Under the pieces are notes generated by a model that searched no databases, had not been told where the DNA came from, and saw only the letters and a list, made by a program, of their open reading frames with translations. DNA of 52,680 nt, from the NCBI RefSeq assembly GCF_000090795.2, contig NW_003546443.1, positions 32,464 to 85,143 on the forward strand. Reading direction: 5' to 3'. Every line of letters starts with the position of its first letter. Positions within the stretch are counted from its first letter, which is position 1. Positions 1-11,900 of the stretch are shown here, piece by piece. Origin of the DNA: Amphimedon queenslandica (Eukaryota > Porifera > Demospongiae > Haplosclerida > Niphatidae). The position numbers and the translations under genes are program-made.

Positions 1-161
1 ACAAAAGCAAAAATACCCTTCAAGTCCACTGTTAATTGTACATGTACATGTAAGTAGTGTACTAATTTTAACACTTCTCTGATACATCATTCATTGTATC
101 ACTTTAAGTTAGGCTTTGAAAGGTCCCTCCACACAATTAAAAGTATACATGTACTTAAGAA

Positions 162-193
<32 letters not shown>

Positions 194-3100
194 AGAGAGG
201 AGTGAGTCAAAAGATACTTCTAGTCTTACATCTAAACTTATTCAGAAGTGATTGCTGTACATTGTCAGGGCTATCTGTTGGCATTCCATCAGGTCTCATG
301 AAGTAAAGCATCCTTTGATGAATATTAGCTGGAGAAGAATGTCTAAACAACAAAATGAACCATATAATAGTAAAGAAATAATAAAACTACACCATACAAT
401 CACAAATATAAATCATAATAATTGCTAATCTTATAAGCTGTTGTATGTAAGTGAATTACTTTTGACTGCTGATGTCATTTGCTGTGAAAAATTGAATATT
501 ATTATCAAGAAATGCCTTTAATTCTCTCAGTTGCTCTCCTAATACAGCCAACTCCATAATGTCATAGTGACTCATTACCTGTTGAGAATAAAACCGGTTA
601 ATTAAGCAGCTGTATAGCGTGTAAGGGAGTATAGCTCAGTGGTAGAGCATTCGACTGCAGATCGAGAGGTCCCCGGTTCAATCCCGGGTGCTCCCTGGTT
701 TTTTTTTCTTTTTTTTCCATGCCCAAATCTAAGATCAGAGTATATAGCAAATCTTTTTTTTCTTCAAAATGGCCCAAAGCTTGAACGTTACAACAGCAAT
801 TTCTTACTTTTACGTCACCGGATCCTTCATTTTTCTCTTCTATGGTAACAGACACATTCCACAGTGGACGAAGAAGACGTGCCAAGTACAAAATGAGTCC
901 GTTGTGTTTCCCTGACAACTGTACCTCCGGACCAATCACAGGACGACCGAGAGCCCCGCCCAAAGAAGGCGGGGCTTGAACAAAACTAGAAAATGGCGAT
1001 GAGGGTTGCTGCTGGAACTGATTCGGAGAAGGCCCCGCCCCGTTAGGTCCGAGAGTCGTTGGAAAAATAAAATGAGGTTCTCCTCCATGCTTGAAATAAG
1101 CCTCAGTCGCCCAGTGAGCCACCTAGCAACAAGAGGAACGCACCTAGCAACACACAATAGATCCCACGTACCTCCTTATTTGGTCTTGTGGCTAGTATGA
1201 GACACATGGCGGAGGCCTGCATGTTACCGTGGAGATGAAAGAATTCTTCTAGAGCTTGTCCTTGGCCTGATCTCGTTTGCTCTAAAATGTACTGTAACTG
1301 ATCAACTGGGCGTGGCTTAGCTATGATATATGAACCCTGAGAGAAGAAACAGAGAGAGAAAGAGAATTATAGATATAGTTAACTAACATACATGTACATG
1401 TAATAAGAGTGAGAGAGAGGGAAAATTGGAAAGTAAAGGCAATAGGTAGCTAGCTATTAAAACTAGATGTAGATTAGTGTGATTCAGTCTTTATCAAGCA
1501 AAGCATTATACAAGTATAGACATAGCATAAACTATGTCTGTTAAAAACAGGTCATCATAGCAATCTGGTAATCAAACTATACTAAATATGAAATAATATA
1601 TCTACTGTAGATTAAAAGAGATCTGTGTGTGAGAGAGAGGGAGAGAGAGAGATGAGAATATTAAAAGTGAATGAGTTACATTAGTAGTTAGTAGTATGAA
1701 TCTTCTAGGTGGGTGAGTGTGTTGAGTGACTACAGCTGGTGGTAGTGTTGTTAGTGATTGTACAGCCTCCAGTTCACCTGGTTCTATGGACTCAGCCATA
1801 CACCACGTCCTACCTGTAGAAAGACAGAGAGAGGAATCATAAAAAAAGAAAAGAAAATAGGAAAGTTGCTCCAATATCCCAGTATTATAGTACAGGAGTT
1901 TTGGCCAAATTTCGCCAAAAATAACTAGAAAAGAATTCTCAATTTTTATAATTTTTTTCTGATACACGTACTGTACATGCTCTGTAGCAAGTTTGAGCTG
2001 ATTCTGATAAAAATTAAATCTTTTATGAACTTTTAAAGCTGCTCCAGATGCCATATTATATGCTTGTCAGCTCATGAAGCTCATGCTGTTTAGCTCACTT
2101 AGCATGCTTTGTGGGAAACACTGATTCCTATGAGCTGATCCTGATCAAAATTATATTGTAAAGTACAAGTACATGTACACCATTTACAGTACATGTAAAT
2201 GTATTAGTTACCATTAAGTGGATAATTCACAAAAGCCTCCACAAGACTATTCTGAAACGGATACAAGTCAGGATCAACCAACCATATAATATCCCTGTCT
2301 TCAGCTTGAGAACTAGCCAAGAGGAGGCACCCACGTCTATAGAAGCCCTGATGGACTGTGGGACCGGGTTTAGAGGCAGCGTTAGAGGGGGAGTAACCAG
2401 GGGGGAGGCGGACGTGGACGAGGGAGAGGAGGGAGGGACGCTGGGTCTTCCCTTGGGGAGTCGTAGTGAAATAAAGCCTAACACCAGACTAGAGACAAAA
2501 AATAAATAAAATAATAATATTTTTAAAACTATACATGCACACGTTTATATCGTGAGCAATAGCATGTACATTGTACATTGTATATTCTTTCTTTACTTTA
2601 GTTATGGCCAGTAGGTGAAGTGTGAATGATTCAGCTAGTGGTATCAGTGATAAATGAATGATTCCATTAAAAAGAGTCTTATCAGCAATCCTATGGCAAT
2701 ATACCAACACATAAAAATTTTTTATTTCATTTTATTTTATATAATTTTAAATAAAGATTTTAAATCTTATTTTATAAGACTACGAATTCACTCATAATAT
2801 TAATACAAGCATGTGCAATGATAAATTAATAATAATAATAAATAATTAATTAATTACCTCATAGTGTTGCAGCATTTCCTTACAATAGTATCAAGACTCA
2901 TAGAGGCAACGTAAGAGAGTCCCATACCATCAACATTCAGATCATACACCTATGGTATTAATAAAATCACGATACTATTATTAGTAACAGGTCAATGACG
3001 TCATAGAGACTGTTACTAAAAATAGAATCTGACCTGAATCGTTCCGTTTTGACTTCTCGTGTATAAAATATTGCGGGAGCTATCCTCCACTAGTTGAACC

Positions 3101-4837
3101 AATGGGTCTATGATGTAACATGATGTAATGTGATGTAATATGATGTCATGTGATGTAATAGAGTGTTACCTTCATCAGAGAATGAGAGGAAAGAGGGTAC
3201 AATATAGGAGAGGTAAGATGTGGAGTGGTTCACTTTATAGCATCTCTTCTTGAACCAGCCATCTTTAGACTGAGGGGGAGAGAAAAAATACATGTACATG
3301 TACATGTACTATATGTAGAAAATTTTTAAGGATATTTAGAATTAATTTAAAGAAATTTTAATCTTCTTTTAAGCAATTGCAGGCCAAGTTTCATTAAAAA
3401 AATTAAATTAGAAAATAGCATTTTAATGGCTAATTGGAAAATTAAAAGCTCAGAACATTGTACATGTGTCTTTTGATGTACTTGTACATGAATTAAGATT
3501 TAGTAAAACCATTTTTAGCTTCGTTGAAATTAATATATTTTTATGTTAATATATAATAAACATGTAATTCGGGGTTTTACTGTTAAAGATCTATTACTAA
3601 ATTCACTGAAAGCTTACTTGATAGACAACTTCATAAAGGCAGCCATCTTTACCAGCGAGGAATACCCTACCAGTACAGGTACCCAGTACAGCAGCCATAC
3701 TGACGTTATCTGATGGAAGACAGAAGAGAGGCTCGGGAAGGAGGTGGAGCTCATTATGAGGATCAGTAGAGGTCTCTGAGAGAAAAAAATGTAATAAAAA
3801 TTGGGGGTCAATTTGGAGCCATTTTTCTGAAAAAAACCATGGGCTATAGTACAGGGATTTTTTCAGAAATTGGCTGATTGTTTTAAATGGCTGTAACTCG
3901 AAAAATTGAAATTGGAATCAGTTGAAACTTTCTGCACAGCATAAGTATATCAATATGTATTAGAAAATGTAATAAAAATTGGGGGTCATTTCTGAGCCAT
4001 TTTTCGGTCCAACCATGGGCTATAGTACAGGGATTTTTTCAAAAATTGGCTCATTTTAAAAAATGGCCATAACTTCAAAAATTTAAGTCGGAATCAGCTC
4101 AAACTTTCTGCACAGCATAAGTACATCAATATGTATTAGAAAATGTAATAAGAATTGGGGGTCATTTCGGAGCCATTTTTCTGAAAAAACCATGGGCTAT
4201 AGTACAGGGATTTTTTCAAAAATTGGCTCATTTTAAAAAATGGCCATAACTTCAAAAATTTAAGTCGGAATCAGCTCAAACTTTCTGCACAGCATAAGTA
4301 CATCAATATGTATTAGAAAATGTAATAAGAATTGGGGGTCATTTCGGAGCCATTTTTCTGAAAAAACCATGGGCTATAGTACAGGGATTTTTTCAAAAAT
4401 TGGCTCATTTTAAAAAATGGCCATAACTTCAAAAATTTAAGTCGGAATCAGCTCAAACTTTCTGCACAGCATAAGTACATCAATATGCATCAATCCTGAC
4501 TTTAAACCAAACATTATTTTATTAATTTATCATCAATTATCATACCATTAAAACTAACTCCAAGTATCACTATCTCAGTGGGCGTGGTCAAGCAGAGAAG
4601 GTATCGTATGTGTTCCTGGAACACTCCCAGTTTAGGTACCACGAGTCCAACGGCTAGTATCACCTCCTTGAGACCATCAAAATATGCTAGATCCTTACTA
4701 AAAAGGAAAATATATTAATATAAATGATCCTAAATTTCATAATCAGCTAAATTTCTATGTATGCATTAGAAAAATACAAAAAAATTGGGAGTAAGTTTGA
4801 AGTTGAATTTTTGGGAAATCATGGTCTATATTTTGCT

Positions 4838-4890
<53 letters not shown>

Positions 4891-6192
4891 CACAACATTA
4901 CCCATCTTCATAGTTCCACAGGTATATGGTGCTGTCAATGGTAAGCCAGGCTCTCTTGATGACAGGCATCAGGCCCATATCAGAGTTACACTGCATATCT
5001 GGACAAGAACATCATTAAGAATCATGACATTGGAATGAATAAAAATGAACAATAAATGGATGTACTGTATATAGATGCATACATATTACACATAATTACA
5101 TGTACATTGTATTTTTAATGAATTGAAGTGTAAATTAAATATTCACATGTATTTTCTACATTAAATGTGAAATTATATGTGACCATAATTGAGAAAAGGT
5201 ACCTTATGACGGATTTTGAAATTCATAATTATAATGGAAAGTATCAACCTGTGAGTGCTCTGTTAGTCTACAATTGTTTCTAGAAGTTACATGGTAACTT
5301 TTTGTATCCTCTGGAGTAATTTTATGATAAATGGAGCTTGGGAAGTTGGATTTTCTTGGCTACAAAGACAAATTTTTCAATCTGCCATAAGGTACCATTT
5401 GTCAATTATGGTCACATATATTATACTGTAAAAGATGATGTGCTCATTTGGCAATTCTTCCAAAAACATGATTGGCAGCTTTAATGTTAACAGTTTGCTA
5501 TATCTCATGAAACATTAGATACGCGAGCCAAATTAAATTCAATATAATTGATAACTTACTCCAAATTTAGTTTCCTCACCTTAATAAACCAATCCCATTA
5601 TACGTACCTTGTACATGTACATGTTTAGTGTCTTAATAAACTAATCCCATTAAAAGTGTATGCCCTTTATATTAAACCCATTAAACCTGTCCATATTAAA
5701 TGTGGTTCAATTAAACCATGTATTTATACATGTATTATTATTCTTGATTATATGTATAATCAATATTAATAGTTACCATTTAAAATGTAATGTACTGGTT
5801 ATGCAATAAGCGACAACATCACTTATTAAATTATAATTATGTATACTTTATATTATATTCATTAATGTACATGTATTAGGAGGATACTCTCAAATTCCTG
5901 GACCAGTTCCGATGGTAAAGGAGTATGGTCTACATCACCGATGAGTGGCATACCATCCAGTGATGGAAACAGAGACGAGAGAAAAGGATAATCAACATCT
6001 GACTGTCCACTTCCATTTGTGAGACCTAGAAGAGATCACGTGATTAAGGGATGGGTCACGTGATGACTTACGGTCCGATGTCACTCTAAGTAGGCCACTG
6101 AGGTCGTAGAAGCGTTGATCTGAGACCTGGTACTTGTCTACCAAACCTCCAGCACTCTCCAGAGCCTCGTTACTTCCTTGAGCAGTAGACAT
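1..6192 (-). CDS. NUP155: Nuclear pore protein Nup155, 5' part, continues past left edge
   Basis: Nup155 is a scaffold nucleoporin of the inner ring of the nuclear pore. Exons read by eye (high to low): 6192-6072, 6025-5888, 4998-4902, 4697-4546, 3775-3618, 3269-3170, 3107-3034, 2949-2858, 2690-2597, 2488-2212, 1813-1680, 1336-1172, 1122-808, 578-about 460, about 316-230; phases agree throughout, except that the join between the last two is ambiguous. These give roughly 700 residues of a family that is usually about 1,390. Diagnostic matches to vertebrate Nup155 are [65 protein letters not shown] and FMRP, in the right order; this is the N-terminal beta-propeller and the start of the helical region. 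Start ATG at 6192 opens [10 protein letters not shown]. The 3' exons lie left of the window. Introns carry a tRNA gene and a satellite array. A truncated copy lies at 16.2-17.8 kb. Confidence 0.95.
162..189. repeat. (GA)n microsatellite followed by a G run
   Basis: Perfect GA dinucleotide repeat running into nine or more G residues, in a Nup155 intron just downstream of the last visible exon. The Arg-Glu peptide it encodes on the plus strand is an artefact. Confidence 0.85.
625..696 (+). tRNA. tRNA-Cys (anticodon GCA)
   Basis: The 72-nt cloverleaf folds completely. The acceptor stem pairs GGGAGTA with TGCTCCC (one G-T pair), the D stem pairs GCTC with GAGC, the anticodon stem TTCGA/TCGAG encloses the loop CTGCAGA with GCA at 657-659, and the T stem CCCGG/CCGGG encloses TTCAATC. 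Discriminator base is T at 696; CCA is not encoded, as in eukaryotes. The internal A box (TAGCTCAGTGG) and B box (GGTTCAATCC) needed for Pol III are intact. It is close to the animal tRNA-Cys(GCA) consensus. It lies antisense inside the Nup155 intron between 578 and 808. Confidence 0.96.
699..707 (+). terminator. Pol III oligo-T terminator of tRNA-Cys
   Basis: A run of nine T residues begins two bases after the tRNA 3' end and is followed by a second T run, the standard RNA polymerase III stop signal. Confidence 0.85.
1865..2045 (-). repeat. Single copy of the 186-bp-type satellite relative
   Basis: Within the Nup155 intron between exons at 1813 and 2212. It has the family landmarks: TATAGTACAGG, GGCCAAATTTCGCC, AATTCTC.ATTTTTATAATTTTTT and AGTTTGAGCTGATTC. 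It is oriented like the arrays at 37.1 and 41.3 kb and opposite to the 177-bp arrays. Confidence 0.7.
3786..4492 (+). repeat. 177-bp satellite array, four units
   Basis: Tandem units recur at 176-177 bp; the landmark CATGGGCTATAGTACAGGG begins at 3838, 4014, 4191 and 4368. Each unit also contains GGAATCAGCTCAAACTTTCT and a GTAATAA.AATTGGGGGTCA block. Units two to four are nearly identical. The array sits in the Nup155 intron between exons 4 and 5. The same family recurs at 15.4-16.1 kb and 39.7-40.2 kb. Confidence 0.95.
4841..4890. repeat. (TAA)n microsatellite
   Basis: About 16 TAA units directly downstream of Nup155 exon 3 (transcribed strand minus). The duplicated locus has a shorter tract in the same place at 16761-16780. 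Confidence 0.9.
6026..6071 (-). promoter_or_regulatory. 46-nt Nup155 intron 1 with two TCACGTGA palindromes
   Basis: This very small intron contains TCACGTGA at 6036-6043 and again at 6056-6063, the second overlapping the donor-proximal region. TCACGTGA is the E-box core bound by MITF/TFE/USF-type bHLH-ZIP factors in animals. Both copies are kept in the duplicated locus (about 17647 and 17667). Regulatory use is inferred only. Confidence 0.4.
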
Positions 6193-6413
6193 AATTTAAA
6201 ATGGAGAGAGGTGAGAGTTTAAGCTTTGGAGGCAGGGCGCACGTGGTTTATTAAAAGGCGTGACTACCACGCCTAGCCTTTAAATTGTCCCCGGGGAAAG
6301 TTAGATCTAATTTTATAGCGGGGTCAATTATGTGGTTTAAGGTGTGGCTCAAAACCGTTCAATAATAAACCAATAGCATAGATATTAAGAGTACATGAAA
6401 TTTATGCCAATAG

Positions 6414-6467
6414 GCATAGATATTAGAGTACAAATAATAATATTTATTTGTACTCTAATATCTATGC
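6414..6467. repeat. Perfect 24-bp inverted repeat (hairpin)
   Basis: Arms 6414-6437 (starting GCATAGATATTAGAGTAC) and 6444-6467 are exact reverse complements with a 6-nt loop. A further imperfect copy of the arm lies at about 6377-6394. Located in the 490-bp gap between the Nup155 start and the HECT gene end; probably a small foldback element. Confidence 0.85.
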
Positions 6468-6629
6468 AATAGGGGTGTAACTTAAGTAACCAAACTTATT
6501 ATTATTAATAAACTTTAAAGCACAATAGCAAATGTGTTAAGGAATATCTTACATAATACAAAATTATCAAAAATTTATCACACCACTTTTACAAAATAGA
6601 CAAAAGAAAAAATTCAATACAAAATAGTA

Positions 6630-6640
<11 letters not shown>

Positions 6641-6666
<26 letters not shown>
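6641..6666. repeat. (AT)n microsatellite
   Basis: About 13 AT repeats just downstream of the stop codon of the HECT gene. No other feature is seen between 6468 and 6682. Confidence 0.8.
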
Positions 6667-6670
<4 letters not shown>

Positions 6671-6682
6671 TTATTTTGAAAA

Positions 6683-8887
6683 TTATGCCATCAAAAGACC
6701 CTCAGCTCCTTCTCTAATGGCAGTCATCAGAACATTATTGAACTGCTCATAACTTTCACACACAGGAAGACAGAGTTGATTGAAACTATTATAAAAAGAA
6801 ATCATTAGAAACTCAAACAACCAGGTATTACTAATTTGGTAATACTTCATGTTTGTTGCAATATGCAAAGGGTAGCTTAGCTGCATGATGATTATGCAGC
6901 ATGCAACATGCATTGTTACCCGTAAACAAAACATAGTTTCATGTACTTAGTAGTATCTATCTAGTTTGAGAAGTGCATAATTCAGTATTACCATGTATGA
7001 GCATAAGGTAATCGATTTCCTGTCTCTCCACTAAGTAAAATGGTAAATTTTGGTTGCAGCTCAGCAAATCCTCCAACAGGAACTTGAGAGCTCCCAGTTA
7101 CAAACTGTACAAGTCTGGCAAATTCTTCCTGAGATAACTGATCTACTGATGTCCAGAACCACTCAATAGTCTGTCCACTGACATTGTTATTAGTGTTGAG
7201 GCGAAGATCTTGTACACTCAATTCTTGAAGCCCACACATTAAAAGCTACATTTATAATGATATAAATAGCAATTTTGATTATTAATAATTGACAACCTCA
7301 AGCTCATTCTCATCAAAAATGCTAAATAATTCAGTTGGTACCAAAAGGTTTAGTCCTTTTAGTGGGAGCAGAGATATAAAAAAAGTCATAAATAGATACT
7401 TGACATAATACCTTTCATGAACTCATTTATTTCTTTTAAAACACGATCTCTCAGCCTGTGTTCTGCCAATTTATTGAGGTAATCAATTTTGTTTGATTCA
7501 GTCACAGGAATTTTAGCACCACCAGAAACTAATGGTACTAACTAAAAAGGGTATGAAATTAATATACATCATTATGTTACAATGATACAGTGTGCAAATT
7601 AAGACTGAGCTAACTTTGTCCTTTTACATTAAGTGCATGCACATTGAATTCAAGAGCTTTTCACATGCAAGTATCAAAAAAGTTGTCTATTCTCTTACAT
7701 TGCTTACATTGATTACACACTTACCCTGGGATTCATTGAACTACCATCATACTCTTCCTCTGCAAATGTAAGATCCATGCCAAGATCAGATATGCTGCCA
7801 TTTTTGATGCATTTTATTTTACAATTGTATAAATCAGGATCATCAGTTTCAAAGTACTAAACATAAATACAGTAGTCATTAAACTATACATCATGCATGC
7901 TAATTTGTTGAATGCATGTAATGCAATCTGACAAAATCTATTGAAATTAACATAAAATTTTGAAGCTAACATAAATTTTAACACAAAACCCATTCCACAG
8001 AATAAAATCATCACCTCTACTATTGTGATAATTATATACTATGCTTACTTTCCAGGTTAATCTCAATCCAATGATTTGAGCAAGAAAGGATCGTGTAAAT
8101 TTTGCCCTCACCAGTAATGTATTACCCTTTGCAGTCTCAAATAGACACTTGCCAACAATTAGCCCAGCAAAATAATAATAACGCAAATCATAATGCTCAT
8201 TTCTTTCTTTATCACGATTGGGATGTACCTGTATAAAACAGTAAACTTAGTAACATTATTACATCTTATTTGCATGTGACCAAAAGTTTCCAGTCTGGTC
8301 ATTATAATACAGCATATGTTTTCTTACTAAGGATTGCATGTCATTTTCTTTAAAAGCTCTGAAGAGCCCATCAGGGTTTCTTCCACTGAACATGACGTCA
8401 CATAAGCAATTAAAAAATTCTCTTGATACGCCCCTACAATCAATACCTAAATATACAAATAATATATAAATGTAGATATAGCATGTCAGCAAAAATAATC
8501 TTATATGTAGAAATGATCTAGAAGTTACATAAAAGAAGTTAAATAAGTTATATAAGGTTGTATAAAAGAAGAGTATCACTTTATAGAAGAGGAGAGTACA
8601 CTATAATCACCTTTTTCACTATCAAATTTCACAAAAACATCTTTTTTCCATTCATCTTTTGAAAGATGCATAGTAACATTCATGGCCTAAGAAATTAGTG
8701 AAGTCAAAAATCTCTTTTTGAAACTTTTATAAATATTTGTATTGTACTGCTTGAGAAACTCAGTTACATGTAACATAATTATTATACTGAATGCATTGTA
8801 AATCAATGAGAAGTATTTAATTGCAGCAAGAAACTTACACTTTCCAAAATTTGAGATCTATTAACATTTATGACAATTTGTCGTCTG

Positions 8888-8948
<61 letters not shown>

Positions 8949-11900
8949 TCTTCATCATTAGTTTTTCCTGGAAATATTTCTTTTTGTCCTGAAATGAAAT
9001 TCCACCTGTACAAAGAATTAAAATTGCCAAAAACAATTACAAGAGTAGGAAAAGATTTTTACATAGTCATCAAATTTTATTGATGATCATGTGTAACACA
9101 CACTTACATTTATCAAATTTTTTCTCATTAAAATAGTAATAAATAGCAGCAATCAATTCTCTGTCAGGAGAAGTAAGTGTAAATGATGTAACACCATCAT
9201 CAATAGTAAACATCTCTGGAGTCGACTGCATAATGAGCTACATCAAAGAAGTGAGAGAAAATAAGGATAAAATGAAAATTTTGCTTTAATTAAGAAAATA
9301 GACAGTACAAAATAGAATGATATCCAATATAATCTGTATAACAAGTGTAAAACTGTTTTATCACTGACCTGTGTACTACGACAGACTTTAAAAGTATACT
9401 TTTTAGAAAATAGTTTCAATTTAGTGGGATGGACTTGAAGAATCTGCATATAATAAAATCCACATAATAAAACATCAACAAATGCAACCCCACAAATACT
9501 CTTTTAAAGAGGTTCATAATTTATTTTGTACTCTGAAATTTTTAAATATTCATGAAATCAGTTAGATCTACAATAGCAACAGGCATGCATGCAGTTTTTG
9601 TGATTAAAATTCTTATAATAAACTATTTTCAAGTCCCGCAGTACTGCCCATGCAGTAATCTACATGAATACTTACTGTGGGTGATATAAAGCACAGTTTG
9701 TCTTTAGTTTTTTTGCCTTTCATCAATTTACAATTATAACCTGTGTGAAATGACGATTCATTACAATTTTTTTCCATCCTCTCAGTATCTCTATCTAAGA
9801 AAAAAGTGGAAGTAAAAAATGGGTATCAAAAAGTAGAGTTAATTACCTGTTAAAACAATAGCACTAATAGTTTTTAGTGTCTTGTCCATATACTTAACAC
9901 TGCAGTGATAATAGCCAGGTTTTTCAAGTTTAACTAGGATCTCATATTTCTCTTCATCATCCAATTTGCTAACATTGTAGCACACATCAACTAAAGGAGC
10001 ATCATTACTATCCTGCAAGAATAAGTATAATCAAGAGAGAGGGAAGGAATTAGGGAAGAAAAAGGTGGCAAGACTCAAATATGACTGAAATGATTCACAT
10101 AAAAATTTAATGTTTTCATTTTTATGGAAAAATGATTTCTAGCTATTGGCAGGCTCACACAAGTTTGATAAATCTAGCGATATTCTTACTTTTTTTGATT
10201 CAAACACTATCTCAGCTTCATGGAGGGTAGCATTATTTCCATAAGAGTCCTTAGGTGTCATGACAATCGGAAAAAAGGTTTCACACTTCATAATAAGATT
10301 TGCTGTTTTTAATTCAAAAACAGTTTTAGTTTTATCAGGGGGACCTAAAAGGAAAATGGAAAAAGAATTAATTAAGCAGTGTCAAATGTTCTAAATAATT
10401 ATAACAAAGTACATGTAGTTTCAAGAAATAGTGGTAATTGTAATTTTAATAAAATAATGGCAAAAAATTAATGTTGTAATACTATATGTATATGCCCAAT
10501 AAATTATAGTAATGGATTGATACAGCCCATAGCTAAATCAAAATTTCTGCCAGGCTTAACACAAGGCTGGTAAAGAACCATAAAACTTTTTATGGTGCTG
10601 TATATATATATATATTTTGCAAAAATTGCATTTCAAAGAATTTGCAAAATAAACTATTATGGCAGACTACACTACATGATCATAAAGATGAGGAATTTAA
10701 TAATTAAAAATGACGTGAAACTGACAAGAATAAAGTTGTGCAAACCATTATACTGCAGTATAAATTAACTTTTGCCGTCAAAAGTGTTGTGAAATGGCTT
10801 GAATTTTTGTAAAAATATCATTAATTATAAAATAATTGAAAAAATTTTATCTTTCTTCTTACCAGCTTGAATTATTTGTCTATATTCTTTCTCCAATGTG
10901 ATTCCATTAATCATAAATTTTGCCAGATACTCTCCTGAAGTGTTAATGGTAAATGAGACAGTCACTAATGAGCATCCAACTAGTGATGTGCCTTTTCCAA
11001 TAACACAATTGACAGGTTGGTTGCTTTGGGCATTCACAACATAAGCTCTGAAGTTATCTGTGCCTTTAATAGTGTAAGGTCTCCCATTATCACATACTAA
11101 CTAATAAAAATGAATATTAAAGGAAAGCTAAGAGTCAGATCACATACTTCTATATCGGCAACATTAAGTTTACCCACAACTGATTGTAACTGTCTCCATA
11201 TTACTTTACATTGTCTGTGATCTAAAATATCTAAAAGAAAAAAGAGAAAAATTCGGGTTATGAGAAGCAGGGGTATTATGATAGTGCAAAGGACATGAAT
11301 GGAATTTATTTAAGTGCTTCTCTTTTCTTCTTACCAGGATAAACAATTCTCCATTTTCTACCCAATATTTGTTTATTCATCATAAACTTTGCCAAATATT
11401 CTCCTGAAACTCTGGCAGTAAATGAGATGGTCACTTGTGAGCGTCCAACCAGTGATCCACTTGGTTCAATAACACAATTCACTTCTTGGTTGGTTGTAGT
11501 ATCAACAACATGAGCTTTGAAGACATCTGTGCTTGAGCAACGGTAAGGTCTTCCATTATCACGTACTAACTAATTATAAAAACACAACAGAAAGAGAAGT
11601 TCAAAAATAAATAGAAAAATTAGTATTCATTAATCATTATTGGCTATAGCAATATATGATTACACAGATACATTGTATAAAAACATGTACTATATCTTTA
11701 AATTACTTGAGTATAAATTTTCAATGGTACATTATTATAATACATTCACCAAATTAAAAACAGCTAATTATACTTTCTATTATGGTATAGGCATAGATAC
11801 AGAGATTCAATTATTATTATTATTATCATGCACATGATCACATACATGTATATCAGCAACAGTAAGTTCACCCACAACTGGTTGTACTTGTCTCCATATT

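Noticed and set aside
1602..2054. 150-residue minus-strand ORF
   Set aside because: Only its 1680-1813 part is coding (a Nup155 exon); the rest is intron and satellite sequence.
3786..4492. CRISPR-like array
   Set aside because: Units are contiguous 177-bp tandem repeats with no unique spacers, in an animal intron.
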